Assembly (NCBI GenBank): GCA_963851215.1
Contig: CAWKOG010000019.1
Coordinates: forward strand, 248,001 to 312,000
Source of the DNA: DATKFM01 sp963851215
Lineage (GTDB): Bacteria > Pseudomonadota > Alphaproteobacteria > Dongiales > Dongiaceae
Direction: 5' to 3'
DNA length: 64,000 nucleotides
The notes under the pieces were generated by a model. That model saw only the letters and a program-made list of their open reading frames with translations, was not told where the DNA came from and did not search any database. Made by a program: the position numbers and the translations under genes. Of this stretch, positions 40,892-51,101 are shown one piece after another (positions within the stretch are counted from its first letter, which is position 1; each line of letters begins with the position of its first letter).

Positions 40892-43081
40892 ATGCTCGCG
40901 AGAAAATTCCGACTGCCTGAGATTGCACCGTCGCGCCGCCGTTTCCTGATCGGCGCCGCGGCCACCGCCGGCGGCTTCGTCGTCGGCTATCACCTGACGG
41001 GCGCCGCCCGCGCCGATACCGCGGCCGCGCCGATCAATCCCTTCGCCGGCTATGTGGAGATCGGCGAGGACAACAAGGTGACCGTCTACTCCGCCCACAT
41101 GGACATGGGCCAGGGCTGCTATAACGGCATCGCCACGCTGGTGGCCGAGGAGCTGGACGCCGACTGGACGCAGATGGATGTCATCGGCGGCTGGGGCAAC
41201 ATCCCGCTCTATGGCAACCTGGCCTGGGGCGGTGTCGCCCAGGGCACCGGCGGCTCCTCCGCCATGGCCTCCTCCTTCGACCGCTACCGCAAGGCCGGCG
41301 CCACGGCGCGCGCCATGCTGGTGGCCGCCGCGGCCCAGGAATGGAACGTGCCGGCGGCGGAGATCTATGTCGCCAAGGGCACGCTGGCCCATGGCTCCGG
41401 CTTCTACGCCAATTTCGGCGAGTTCGCGGCCAAGGCCGCGGCGATGCCGGTGCCGGTCGACGTGCCGCTCAAGTCCCGCGCTGACTGGACCATGATCGGC
41501 AACGAGAAGCTGCCGCGCTATGACAGCCTGCCGAAATCCACCGGCAAGCAGGATTTCACCATCGACGTCAAGCTGCCGGACATGCTGACCGCCGTCATGA
41601 TCCATCCGCCGCTGTTCGGCGCCACCGTGAAGTCGTTCGACGCCACGGCGGCAAAGGCCAGCAAGGGCGTGGTGGATGTGGTGGCGATTCCCCGCGGCGT
41701 CGCGGTGGTCGCCAGCAGCATGTGGAACGCGCTGAAGGCCCGGGATCTCGTTACCGTCGAATGGGACGACTCGAAGGCAGAGAAGCGCGGCTCCGAAGAG
41801 CTGATGGCGGAATACCGCAAGCTGGGCCCGCAGCCCGGCGCTGCCACGGCGCGCAATGACGGCGATGTGGATGCGGCTTTCGCTAGCGCCGCGAAGATCG
41901 TCGAGGCCACCTACGAGTTCCCGTACCTCGCCCATGCCGCGCTGGAGCCGCTGAATGCGGTGGCGTGGATGAACGGCGACGGCATGCTGGAAATCTGGGG
42001 CGGCCATCAGATGCCCGATCTCTACCAGTTCGCGGCGTCGCAAGTGGCGGAGATCACGCCCGACAAGGTGAAGCTGCATGTGATGAAGACCGGCGGCGGT
42101 TTCGGACGGCGGGCAACGCCGGATTCCGAGATCATCATCGAGGCGGTCTCCATAGCCAAGGCGATCGGCTGGAAGGCGCCGGTCAAGGTGCAATGGACCC
42201 GCGAGAACGACATGCGCGGCGGCCGCTACCGGCCGATGTATCTCCATGCGCTGAAAGCCGGGCTGGACAAGGACGGCAACATCATCGCCTGGCGCAATCA
42301 CATCGTCGGCCAGTCGATCCTGAGCGGCACGCCGTTCGAGGGCGGCATGGTCACCAACGGCATCGACGTCACGTCGGTGGAAGGGGCGGCGAACATTCCC
42401 TACGCCATCCCCAACATGCGCGTCGAGCTCACCACGACTTCGGTGGGCGTGCCCGTACTCTGGTGGCGCGCCGTCGGCTCCACCCATACCGCCTATGCGG
42501 TCGAGGCTTTCCTCGACGAGGTGGCGGAGGCGGCGGGCAAGGATCCGGTGGAACTGCGGCTGTCGCTGATGAAGGATCATCCGCGGGCGGCGGCAGTGCT
42601 GAAGCTGGCGGCGGAGAAGGCGGGAGCACCCGCCGATGGCCGGTACCGCGGCGTCGCCTTCGCCGAATCCTTCTCCACGCTGGTGGCGCAGGTGGCAGAT
42701 ATCAGCCTGGGCAAGGACGGCAAGGTGAAGGTGGAACGCGTGGTCTGCGCCGTGGATTGCGGCACCGCCATCAATCCCGACCAGATCAGGGCGCAGATGG
42801 AAGGCGGCATTGGCTTCGGTCTGGGCGCCATCCTGAAATCCGAACTGACCCTGACCGCGGGTGCCGTCGATCAGGGCAATTTCGACGGCTATGACGTGCT
42901 GCGTCTGGATGAGATGCCGCAGGTCGAGGTGCATATCACGCCATCGGAGCTGCCGCCCACCGGCGTCGGCGAGCCCGGCGTGCCGCCCATCGGCCCCGCC
43001 GTCGCCAACGCGATCTACAACGGGACCAAGAAGCGGGTCCGTGTTCTGCCGGTGTCGAAGAACGATCTGACCTCGGCATAA
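40892..43081 (+). CDS. iorB: Molybdopterin-binding subunit of an aldehyde oxidase/isoquinoline 1-oxidoreductase
   Basis: A Tat signal (SRRRFLIGAAATAGG) starts the 729-residue protein, so the complex is exported folded with its cofactor. Molybdenum-site motifs are GGGFGRR, GTGGSSAMA and the catalytic Glu in GVGEPGVPPIGPAVANAI. The split two-gene form without an FAD subunit matches IorAB, which hydroxylates N-heterocycles or aldehydes in the periplasm; the true substrate is unknown. No cytochrome partner follows directly. Confidence 0.92.
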   Translation: MLARKFRLPEIAPSRRRFLIGAAATAGGFVVGYHLTGAARADTAAAPINPFAGYVEIGEDNKVTVYSAHMDMGQGCYNGIATLVAEELDADWTQMDVIGGWGNIPLYGNLAWGGVAQGTGGSSAMASSFDRYRKAGATARAMLVAAAAQEWNVPAAEIYVAKGTLAHGSGFYANFGEFAAKAAAMPVPVDVPLKSRADWTMIGNEKLPRYDSLPKSTGKQDFTIDVKLPDMLTAVMIHPPLFGATVKSFDATAAKASKGVVDVVAIPRGVAVVASSMWNALKARDLVTVEWDDSKAEKRGSEELMAEYRKLGPQPGAATARNDGDVDAAFASAAKIVEATYEFPYLAHAALEPLNAVAWMNGDGMLEIWGGHQMPDLYQFAASQVAEITPDKVKLHVMKTGGGFGRRATPDSEIIIEAVSIAKAIGWKAPVKVQWTRENDMRGGRYRPMYLHALKAGLDKDGNIIAWRNHIVGQSILSGTPFEGGMVTNGIDVTSVEGAANIPYAIPNMRVELTTTSVGVPVLWWRAVGSTHTAYAVEAFLDEVAEAAGKDPVELRLSLMKDHPRAAAVLKLAAEKAGAPADGRYRGVAFAESFSTLVAQVADISLGKDGKVKVERVVCAVDCGTAINPDQIRAQMEGGIGFGLGAILKSELTLTAGAVDQGNFDGYDVLRLDEMPQVEVHITPSELPPTGVGEPGVPPIGPAVANAIYNGTKKRVRVLPVSKNDLTSA

Positions 43082-43104
43082 CCGTCATCGCCTGAACTGC
43101 AATA

Positions 43105-43146
43105 CGGCCCCATGCTCCAACAGGGAGTGTGGGGCCGATGTTTTTG
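43105..43146 (+). terminator. Terminator after iorB
   Basis: A stem CGGCCCCA...TGGGGCCG (43105-43112 with 43130-43137), extended by CTCC/GGAG with two mismatches, is followed by ATGTTTTT. Confidence 0.75.
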
Positions 43147-43237
43147 AACAACCCGCGCCGCCTTGACTTCACGGCGCTCTGCCCTGATTGAATGCCTGCG
43201 AGTTCACAATAAGAAGCCAGCGGGGGACCTGCGCACC

Positions 43238-43868
43238 ATGTACACGCTCTTCTATTCGCCGGGCTCGGCGTCGATGGCGCCCCATGCCATGCTCGAGGAA
43301 ACCGGCGCGAAGTATGCGCTGAAGCGGGTCGACATCTCCGCCGACAAGCCGCGCGATCCCGAATATCTGAAGCTCAATCCCCTGGGCCGTGTGCCGACGC
43401 TGGCCATCGCCGGCGGCGAGACGATCTATGAGTCCGCGGCGATCACAATGTATCTCGCCGATCATCATCCCGAAGCGAAGCTGGCGCCCGCGGTCACCGA
43501 TCCGTTGCGCGCGCCTTACTATCAATGGCTGGCGCATCTGACCAACACACTGCAGGAAGGCTATCTGCTGTTCTTCTATCCCGACCGCAACACCACGCGC
43601 CCGGACCAGGCGCCCGGCATCAAGGACAAGGCGCTCGCGCGCGTCGACGGCGTCTGGTCGAATCTCGGATCAGGCGCTGGGGCGCCGCGGCCCCTATCTC
43701 TTGGGCGAGCGCTGCAGCGCCGCCGACATCTACATGCACATGCTCTATACCTGGTACGAGCCGCCCGGCAGCCTGGCGCCCCGCCATGCCAACCTGAAGC
43801 GCTGCATGGACCTGGTCGCGGAGCGGCCGGCGGTGAAGCGCATGCTGCAGCAGAACGACATGGCCTGA
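43238..43868 (+). CDS. Glutathione S-transferase family protein, one frameshift
   Basis: The thioredoxin-like domain reads YTLFYSPGSASMAPHAML and LNPLGRVPTLAIAGGETIYESAAI, with the glutathione-binding E-S pair. A net +1 break near 43667 separates DGVWSNL from DQALGRRGPYLLGERCSAADIY, where the conserved N-capping box of GSTs lies. Corrected length is 209 aa. GGGGGACC precedes the ATG. The gene sits seven bases before the DUF924 gene, a pair often seen together. Confidence 0.87.
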
Positions 43869-43875
43869 ACGCGCG

Positions 43876-44454
43876 ATGCCGGTCCGCACGCCGTCAGACG
43901 TCCTGGAGTTCTGGTTCAGCGAGCAGTCCCGCGCCCTGTGGTTCGAGAAGAACGCCGCCTTCGACGAGGCGATCCGCGCCCGCTTCGAGGATACGGTGCG
44001 CGCGGCCGCCGCCGGCGAGCTCGAGCATTGGGAGAGGACAGCCCCCGGCGCCCTGGCCCTGGTGATCGTTCTCGACCAGTTCCCGCGCAACCTCTATCGC
44101 GGCTCGGCCCGCGCCTTTGCCGCCGATGCGCGCGCCCGCGAGGTCGCCGACCGGGCCCTCAGCAGGCGGCTGGACCAGGACATCCCGCTGACGCAGCGGC
44201 ATTTCCTCTTTCTCCCGTTCGAGCACAGCGAGTCCACAGGGGATCAGGAGCGCTCTATCGCCCTGTTCCAGGCCTGGGCCGAGGCCCATGACGGCCCGGC
44301 GCGGGACCGGGCCCTGGAACAGATGCGCTATGTCCACCGCCATGCGGAAATCGTCGCCCGTTTCGGCCGGTTTCCCCATCGTAACGAGGCCCTGGGCCGG
44401 GAATTGACCGAGGCCGAGATCGCCTTCCTCAGGGAACCCATGTCGGGCTTCTGA
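43876..44454 (+). CDS. DUF924-family protein
   Basis: The 192-residue protein carries the family signatures VLEFWFSEQSRALWFEKN, VLDQFPRNLYRGSARAFA, LPFEHSESTGDQE and a C-terminal RFGRFPHRNEALGR. The fold resembles a tetratricopeptide-like helical bundle and no reaction is known. Direct proximity to the GST gene suggests shared transcription. Confidence 0.9.
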   Translation: MPVRTPSDVLEFWFSEQSRALWFEKNAAFDEAIRARFEDTVRAAAAGELEHWERTAPGALALVIVLDQFPRNLYRGSARAFAADARAREVADRALSRRLDQDIPLTQRHFLFLPFEHSESTGDQERSIALFQAWAEAHDGPARDRALEQMRYVHRHAEIVARFGRFPHRNEALGRELTEAEIAFLREPMSGF

Positions 44455-44555
44455 GGCCGGCCTTCCAAGGACGCCGTTCCGGCGACGGAATCACCCGCCT
44501 GGCCCGTTGGATGGTTGCGGCCCGCTGGAGATTCGCGGCGGCCGCGCCATATTGC

Positions 44556-44561
44556 TATAAT
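44556..44561 (+). promoter_or_regulatory. Possible -10 box for the efflux operon
   Basis: TATAAT occurs 51 bases before the preferred adaptor start. No matching -35 box is evident, so this is weak. Confidence 0.3.
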
Positions 44562-44611
44562 CCCGCTTGTCCCTGATGCGGCGGGGCAATTTCACGGAAT
44601 TGGGCTTCCCG

Positions 44612-45685
44612 ATGCGTCTGGCGTGGTTTCTGTTCGTCCTCATCATCGGCGCCGGCGCCGCGGCCGGCTATTGGGCCTGGTTTGCGCCGCCGGCGGCCAA
44701 TGGCGGCACCGCCGAAAACAGAACCGAAGCGCCGGTCCCCGTGGAAGCGGCGCCGGTGCGCATCGACACCGTGCTGCAGCAGATCCGCGCCGTGGGCACG
44801 CTGCGCTCCAACGAAAGCGTGGTCGTGGCGTCCGAAGTCTCCGGCCGCATCCTGGAGATCGGCGGCGCCGAGGGCCAGGAAGTCATCCGGGGCAAGGTCA
44901 TCCTGAAGCTGGATCCGGCGATCTATGAAGCCGAGCTGGAACAGGCGCGGTCGGCCCTGGCGTTGAGCGAGCGCAACCACAAACGCGCCAACGATCTGAA
45001 AGCCAGCGGCGCCGGCACCGGCCGGGCACTGGATGAAGCCATCGCCGCTCTCCGCAACGACCAGGCCGCCGTGACCCTGGCCGAGGCGCGGCTGGCCAAG
45101 ACCCAGATCGCCGCACCCTTCAGCGGCGTGCTCGGCCTGCGGCGCATGAGCGTCGGCGCCTATGTCAATCCCGGCGACATGATCATCAATCTGGAGCAGA
45201 TCGATCCGCTGAAAGTGGATTTCCGCATTCCCGAGAATGCGCTGAGCGCCGCCAAGGTCGGCCAGCCCCTCTACGTCACCGTGGACGCGCTGCCGGGCGA
45301 GCAGTTCGAGGGCAGCGTCTATGCCGTGGATCCGCAGATCGACGAGACGGCGCGGAACATCACCCTGCGCGCCACCTTGCCCAACCGCAACGGCAAGCTG
45401 CGGCCCGGCCTGTTCGCCCGGGTGTCGCTGATCGTCTCGCGCCATGAGAACGCCGTGCTGATCCCCGAGCGGGCGCTGGTGCCCATGGCCGAGGATCAGT
45501 TCGTGTTCCGCGTGGTCGACGACAAGGCCGTCATGACCAAGGTCGTCCTGGGCGAGCGGGTCGGCAATGAAGTGGAGATCGTCGAAGGGCTGAAGGCCGG
45601 CGACAGCGTGGTCACGGACGGCGTGCTGAAGATCCGCGACGGCTCGCCGGTCAGCATCCTGCAGCAGCCCGCGGGCGAGAGCTAG
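44612..45685 (+). CDS. RND efflux periplasmic adaptor (HlyD/MFP family)
   Basis: A single N-terminal membrane anchor (LAWFLFVLIIGAGAAAGYWAW) is followed by a lipoyl-like half (VSGRILEIGGAEGQEVIRG), a coiled hairpin, the second lipoyl half (IAAPFSGVLGLRRMSVGAYV) and beta-barrel region (LPNRNGKLRPGLFARV). The 357-residue protein fits MexA/MdtA-type adaptors. ATG at 44612 places the anchor at the N-terminus; an upstream ATG at 44576 adds 12 residues. The RND gene starts four bases after its stop. Confidence 0.9.
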   Translation: MRLAWFLFVLIIGAGAAAGYWAWFAPPAANGGTAENRTEAPVPVEAAPVRIDTVLQQIRAVGTLRSNESVVVASEVSGRILEIGGAEGQEVIRGKVILKLDPAIYEAELEQARSALALSERNHKRANDLKASGAGTGRALDEAIAALRNDQAAVTLAEARLAKTQIAAPFSGVLGLRRMSVGAYVNPGDMIINLEQIDPLKVDFRIPENALSAAKVGQPLYVTVDALPGEQFEGSVYAVDPQIDETARNITLRATLPNRNGKLRPGLFARVSLIVSRHENAVLIPERALVPMAEDQFVFRVVDDKAVMTKVVLGERVGNEVEIVEGLKAGDSVVTDGVLKIRDGSPVSILQQPAGES

Positions 45686-45689
45686 CGCC

Positions 45690-48600
45690 ATGCGGCTGCC
45701 GGAGATCTGCATCCGCCGGCCGGTCTTCGCGACCGTGATGAGCCTGATGCTCACGCTGGTCGGCGCGGTCGCCTATGACCGGCTGACGGTGCGGGAATAT
45801 CCGCGCATCGAAGAGCCCGTCGTCACCGTGCGCACCGACTATCCCGGCGCCAGCGCCGAGATCATCGAGAGCCAGGTGACCCAGCCGCTGGAAGAATCCC
45901 TCGCCGGCATCGAAGGCATCGATTTCATGAATTCGATCAGCCGGCCGGAGGAAAGCCAGATCACCATCCAGTTCAACATCAACCGGGATCCCGATATCGC
46001 CTCCAACGATGTGCGCGACCGGGTGGCGCGGGCGCGCCGGTCGCTGCCCGAGGACGTCGACGAGCCCGTAGTCGCCAAGCGCGAGGCCGACGCGCAGCCG
46101 ATCATCTGGATGTCGCTGGAAAGCGACCGCCATTCATCGCTTGAGCTTTCGGACACCGCCGACCGCATCGTCAAGGACCGCCTGCAATCGCTGCCGGGCA
46201 TCTCCGAAATCCGCATCTTCGGCGAACGGCGCTATGCCATGCGCGTCTGGGTCGATCCGGTGCGGCTCGCCGCCTATGGCCTGACGGTGCAGGATGTGGA
46301 AACGGCGCTGCGCGCGCAGAACGTGGAGATTCCCGCCGGCCGCATCGAGAGCAGCGACCGGGAGTTCACCGTCCTTGCGGAGACCGACCTTCGCTCGCAG
46401 ACCGCCTTCGAAGACATCGTGCTGCGGGAAACCGACGGCTATCCCGTCCGCATCAGCGATGTCGGCCGCGTGGAGGTCGATGCCCAGGATAAGCGCGTGG
46501 CATTCCGCATCAACGGCAAGACCGGCGTCGGCGTCGGCGTCATCAAGCAGTCGACGGCGAATCCGCTGGAAGTCTCCAAGGCCATTCGCCAGGAATTGCC
46601 CAGCGTTTCCGACAGCCTGCCCGAAGGCATGAATCTGAAGATCGCCTATGACACCTCGATCTTCATCGAACGCTCGATCTATGCGGTCGTGGAAAGCATC
46701 CTGATCGCGGTGCTGCTGGTCGTGCTGGTGATCTTCGTGTTCCTGCGCTCGGTGCGGGCGACGCTGATACCCGTGGTGACGATTCCCGTTTCGATGATCA
46801 GCACCTTCGCGCTGATGTATCTCTTCGGATTCAGCATCAACACGCTGACGCTGCTCGCCTTCGTTTTGGCGGTCGGCCTGGTGGTGGATGACGCCATCGT
46901 CATGCTGGAGAACATCCACCGCCATATCGAGGACGGGCATGAAGCCCTTTGCGGCGGCAATCAAAGGCAGCAGGGAAATCGCCTTCGCCTGCATCGCCAT
47001 GACGCTGACGCTGGCGGCGGTCTATGCGCCCGTCAGCTTCCAGACCGGACGCACCGGGCGGCTGTTCGCGGAGTTCGCCCTGACATTGGCCGGCGCCGTG
47101 CTGGTGTCCGGTTTCGTGGCCCTCAGCCTGTCGCCGATGATGTGCAGCAAGCTGCTGCGCCACCAGGACAAGCATAATTTCCTCTATCGCGCCGATCGAG
47201 TCGGGACTTACCGGGCTGACTGCGGGCTATCGCCGGCTGCTGGGCCGCGCTCTCTCCGGCTGGCCGGTGATGCTGGCCATCTACATCGTCCTCGCCGGCG
47301 CGGCGGCGGGGTTGTTCCTCAGCCTGCCCAAGCGAGACGGCGCCGACTGAGGACCGGGGCAACATCATCGGCATCGCCTATGCGCCGGAAGGATCGACCC
47401 TCGAATATATGGACCGCTATGCGCGGCAGATCGAAAAGATCTCAGCGAGACAAAGGGCATAGACAGCTATCGGCGTCGTGCAGGGCAATCCCACCGTCAC
47501 CCGCGCCGTCATGTTCCTGCGGCTGCAGGATTGGGATTTGCGGGAGCGCAAGCAGCAGGACATCACAGCGGAGGTCGCTCCGAAGCTGCGCGCGCTGCCG
47601 GGTGTCATGGCCTTCGTCAACAATCCGCCGTCGCTGGGCCAGTCGGGGTTCGGCCAGCCGATCTCGCTGGTGGTGCAGACGACGGAGTCCTACGAGGCCC
47701 TGAACGGCTATGTGCAGCAGATCCTGGATCAGGCGCGCAAGAGCGCCTTGCTGACAAATCTGCGCAGCGATCTCGAGCTCAACAAGCCGGAGATCAAGAT
47801 TTCCGTCGACCGGGACAAGGTCGCCGACCTCGGCCTCGATGTCGCCGTGGTCGGCCGCACGCTGGAGACCATGCTCGGCGGCCGCCAGGTGACGCGCTAC
47901 AAATATGCCGGCAAGCAGTATGATGTGATCGTGCAAATCGGCGACGATAACCGCCGCACGCCCGACCAGCTCGCCAACATCTACATCCGCTCCGCGACCG
48001 GCGACATGATTCCGCTGTCGAGCGTGGCCCAGCTGCGGGAAACGGTCTCGCCGAAGGAATTGAACCGCTTCAACAAGCTCCGCTCCGCCACCATCACCTC
48101 GAGCGTGCCGGTGGGCTCGACTCTCGGCCAGGGATTGGCGGCGCTGGAGCAGATCGCCCGCGGCGTTCTGCCGCTGGCGGCGCAGATCGACTATGCCGGA
48201 CAGTCGCGCGAGTTCAAGGAAGCCAGCGCCGCCTTCTATGTGACGCTCTTGTTGTCGCTGATCTTCATCTATCTCGTGCTGGCGGCGCAGTTCGAGAGCT
48301 TCATCGATCCCTTCGTCATCATGCTGACGGTGCTGCTGGCGATGACCGGCGCGCTGGCGACATTGAAGCTGACCGGGGGCACGATGAACATCTACAGCCA
48401 GATCGGCATGATCACCCTGGTCGGGCTGATAACCAAGCACGGCATCCTGATCGTCGATTTCGCCAATCAGAGCCGGGAGCGCGGCATGCCGGTCCGCGAA
48501 GCATTGCTGGAAGCGGCGGGCCTGCGGCTGCGGCCCATTCTCATGACCACGGGCGCCATGGTGCTGGGCGCGATCCCCCTTGCCGTCGCCACCGGCGCGG

Positions 48601-48767
48601 GCGCCGAAAGCCGCCGCCAGATCGGCCAGGTGATCGTCGGCGGGTTAACCTTTGGCACGGTGTTTACCCTGTTTGTCGTGCCGGTGGCCTATATCTTGTT
48701 GACCCGCTGGCGCCGCCCCACAATGGCCGCCGCGCCGGAGCCGGCCGCGCCCCAACCGGCGGAATAA
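45690..48767 (+). CDS. RND-family efflux pump, five frameshifts
   Basis: The product is a HAE-type proton-driven pump: IRRPVFATVMSLMLTLVG at the start, YPGASAEIIESQVTQPLE, the helix-4 acidic pair in AVGLVVDDAIVMLENIHRH, and ITLVGLITKHGILIVDFAN. Breaks are near 46937, 47193, 47333 (each net +1), 47441 (-1) and 47471 (+1); they add to a multiple of three, so the last part returns to the first frame. Corrected length is about 1025 aa, normal for RND pumps. No outer-membrane channel gene follows. Confidence 0.88.
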
Positions 48768-48839
48768 GCTGCCCCGGCGGCTGTTTATGCCGGTGGGAGC
48801 AGACAGAGATACCTGTATGCAACCGAGGAGTACTGACCG

Positions 48840-49085
48840 ATGACCCGTTTTATCCTTGCCGCAGCGATCGCTCTTGTCGCGGCAACTCCGGCCCTGGCGG
48901 TGGAGTGCGCCGCCGAGATCACCAAGGTCGATGCCGCCCTGGCGGCGAGCCCGAAGCTGACCGCCGACAAGCTGATGGAGGCGGAGAAGTTGCGCGATCA
49001 GGGTGAAGATTTGTGTGATGCCGGCAAGAAGGACGAGTCGCTGACGGCGCTCAAGCAGGCAAAGGCGATCCTGGGCATCAAATAG
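48840..49085 (+). CDS. Small secreted helical protein
   Basis: A signal peptide (FILAAAIALVAATPALA) precedes about 60 charged, helical residues with two cysteines (VECAAEI and EDLCDAG) that could pair. Total 81 aa. ACCGAGGAG lies nine bases upstream of the ATG. Family not recognised. Confidence 0.7.
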   Translation: MTRFILAAAIALVAATPALAVECAAEITKVDAALAASPKLTADKLMEAEKLRDQGEDLCDAGKKDESLTALKQAKAILGIK

Positions 49086-49156
49086 CCTCACGCGCCGGTT
49101 GAATCGGGTCCTCCGGGCTTCTACGATTCGCCGGCTGCTGAAATCGGGAGGTTGCC

Positions 49157-49663
49157 ATCGACAGCTTTGCCCGCCGGGTGACGGAACAGATTCCCCATTT
49201 GCGCCGCTATGCCATGGCGCTGGTGGGAAATCGGGTCCATGCCGACGATCTGGTCCAGGACTGCCTCGAGCGGGCTCTGAGCCGCTCCCATTTGTGGCAA
49301 GACGGCAACCTGCGGGGCTGGTTATTCACGATCATGCACAACATCCACGCCAACACCCGCCGGCGCGCCGCCCGCAGCCCCCTGGTCGCCGCACTGGACA
49401 ATGAGGAGATCTCCGCCGCGGCGCCGCCCACCCAGGAAGAGGGTCTGGCGGTCGCCGGCCTGGCCGCGGCCCTGGCCACGCTGCCCGATGACCAGCGCTC
49501 GGTGGTGCTGCTGGTGGGCCTGGAGGAATTCAGCTACGCCGAGACCGCCAAGGTCCTGGGCGTGCCCATCGGCACAGTGATGTCGCGGCTGCATCGCGGC
49601 CGCGAGCGCTTGCGCCAGGTGCTGGCCAATGACGCCAGCCCGGCGCTGCGGAGAGTGAAATGA
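49157..49663 (+). CDS. ECF RNA polymerase sigma factor, possible AUC start
   Basis: Region 2 (LVQDCLERALSRSHLWQDGNLRGWLFTIMHN) and region 4 (LPDDQRSVVLLVGLEEFSYAETAKVLGVPIGTVMSRLHRGR) identify a small sigma-70 family factor. A GTG at 49178 would give 161 aa, but it has no ribosome site. GGGAGG lies five bases before an ATC at 49157 in the same frame, which would give IDSFARRVTEQIPHL at the N-terminus, typical for these factors. The end overlaps the anti-sigma start (ATGA). Confidence 0.87.
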   Translation: MDSFARRVTEQIPHLRRYAMALVGNRVHADDLVQDCLERALSRSHLWQDGNLRGWLFTIMHNIHANTRRRAARSPLVAALDNEEISAAAPPTQEEGLAVAGLAAALATLPDDQRSVVLLVGLEEFSYAETAKVLGVPIGTVMSRLHRGRERLRQVLANDASPALRRVK

Positions 49664-50436
49664 GCAGCGGAACACCGATCTCCGACGACGACCTGCATGC
49701 CCTGGCCGATGGCCGGCTCAGCGAGCCGCGCGCGGCGGAGGTGAGCGCGCATCTGGAGGATTCGCCGGCCGATGCTTCGCGCGTCGCCTTCTACCGCCGC
49801 CTGAACAGCGATCTGCACGGCCTGTTCGATCCCGTGCTCAGTGAACCCGTCCCCGGCAGCCTGCTCGCCACCGGCTATGGGCGCAAGCGGACCTGGCCTT
49901 TGCAGGCCGTAGCCGCTGCGGTGTTGCTGGCGGTCGGCGTCGGCAGCGGCTGGTTCGCCCACCAGTTCATGGCGGCGCAGGAATTGCCGGCGATCGCTTT
50001 CACCGAAAATGCGGCGCGGGCCCATCTGGCCTATGTGTCGGAAGTGCGCCATCCCGTGGAGGTCGCGGCGGCGGAAAGCGATCACCTGCAGAAATGGCTG
50101 TCGAAGCGGCTGCAGAACAATGTGAGCATCCCCGACCTGGGCAAGGTCGGTTATGAGTTCCTGGGCGGGCGCCTGCTGCCGGCGGGCAAGGGCGTCGCCG
50201 CACAGCTGATGTATCAGAACAGCGCCGGCAACCGGGTCACGCTCTACTTCACCCATGGCGGCGACACCGACACCGCCTTCCGCTATGTGCAGGCCGATGG
50301 GCTGTCGGTGTTCTATTGGCGCGACACCAATTTCACCTATGCGCTGGCGTCGGAATTGCCGCGCGAGGAACTGTTGACCATCTGCAACGCGGTCTACGGC
50401 CAGATCAACCCCGGGAGCCCGGCGGTCGAGTGGTGA
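49660..50436 (+). CDS. Membrane-bound anti-sigma factor
   Basis: A short cytoplasmic N-terminal region with DDDLHALADGRLSEPRAAEV, the zinc-free form of the anti-sigma domain, is followed by one membrane helix (LQAVAAAVLLAVGVGSGWF, about residues 85-105) and a periplasmic domain of 150 residues. Coupling to the sigma gene by ATGA strongly supports the assignment. The periplasmic part has no recognised sensor fold. A terminator follows. Confidence 0.87.
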   Translation: MSSGTPISDDDLHALADGRLSEPRAAEVSAHLEDSPADASRVAFYRRLNSDLHGLFDPVLSEPVPGSLLATGYGRKRTWPLQAVAAAVLLAVGVGSGWFAHQFMAAQELPAIAFTENAARAHLAYVSEVRHPVEVAAAESDHLQKWLSKRLQNNVSIPDLGKVGYEFLGGRLLPAGKGVAAQLMYQNSAGNRVTLYFTHGGDTDTAFRYVQADGLSVFYWRDTNFTYALASELPREELLTICNAVYGQINPGSPAVEW

Positions 50437-50442
50437 CGAAAA

Positions 50443-50464
50443 AGGGGGCGCCGAAGCGCCCCCT
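50443..50464. terminator. Terminator shared by convergent operons
   Basis: A 9-bp stem AGGGGGCGC-CGAA-GCGCCCCCT with A-rich bases on the left and CTTCCT on the right lies between the two convergent sigma-factor modules and could work in both directions. Confidence 0.75.
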
Positions 50465-50493
50465 CTTCCTGTCATAGTCTCTCCGGCAATCGA

Positions 50494-50994
50494 TCAGAGA
50501 TCGCCGCTGCCCTGATCCGGCGTGCCGTCATCGTCGCCGGAAACCGGCGGCACATCGCCGGGACCTTGGTCGGGCGTGCCGTCGTCGTCCGGGCTGTTGT
50601 CGTTGTCCTCGTCGTCGTCATCACTGTCATCATTGTCGTCGTCATCATCATGATCCGGCCCGTGGCCGTCATCATCATCGTCATCACGGCCGGCGCCATC
50701 ATCGCCACTACCGGGTCCGCTGTTGTCGCCGTCATCGGCATGATCGTCGCCGCCGCTGCCGGGGCCGCTGTTGTCGCCGTCATTGCCATCGTCACCGCCG
50801 CCGGGACCGCTATTGCCGCCGTCATCGCCGCCGCTGTGGGCAAGAGCGGATTTCGCCGCCAGGCTCAGGCTGTTCACATCGACGGAGATGGGTGCGGCCG
50901 CCAGCAGCGCTACGGCGCTGAGGCCGGCCAGCAGGGTGAGCCGGCGCGTCGGCGCACGATCGGGAGCGAGCTTGTCGTCGTAATCTTTCGGCAT
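50494..50994 (-). CDS. Secreted acidic repeat protein (Asp/Gly/Ser-rich)
   Basis: After a membrane-spanning or signal segment (LTLLAGLSAVALLAAAP) the protein is nearly all Asp, Gly, Ser, Pro and Asn, with repeats of NSGPGSGDD and a run DDDDDDGHGPDHDDDDDND. The end holds two copies of DDGTPDQGxGD. Length is 166 aa from the ATG at 50994, which has AAGGA upstream. It is the last gene of the minus-strand sigma/protease operon and shares its repeat type with the protease. A calcium-binding or secreted role is possible but unproven. Confidence 0.7.
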   Translation of the reverse strand: MPKDYDDKLAPDRAPTRRLTLLAGLSAVALLAAAPISVDVNSLSLAAKSALAHSGGDDGGNSGPGGGDDGNDGDNSGPGSGGDDHADDGDNSGPGSGDDGAGRDDDDDDGHGPDHDDDDDNDDSDDDDEDNDNSPDDDGTPDQGPGDVPPVSGDDDGTPDQGSGDL

Positions 50995-51101
50995 GGCTTG
51001 GGTATCCTTGTATGGGTGAAGCAAACTGGAAACGCATCACCCCGACAACGAAAGCCCCTGCCGCTTATTCCCGCGACAATATGTCAATGCCGCATGCCGG
51101 T

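Noticed and set aside
50560..50830. Regular short repeats that might be a CRISPR array
   Set aside because: The repeats are codon repeats for Asp/Gly/Ser inside a coding frame, without constant repeat-spacer lengths or cas genes.
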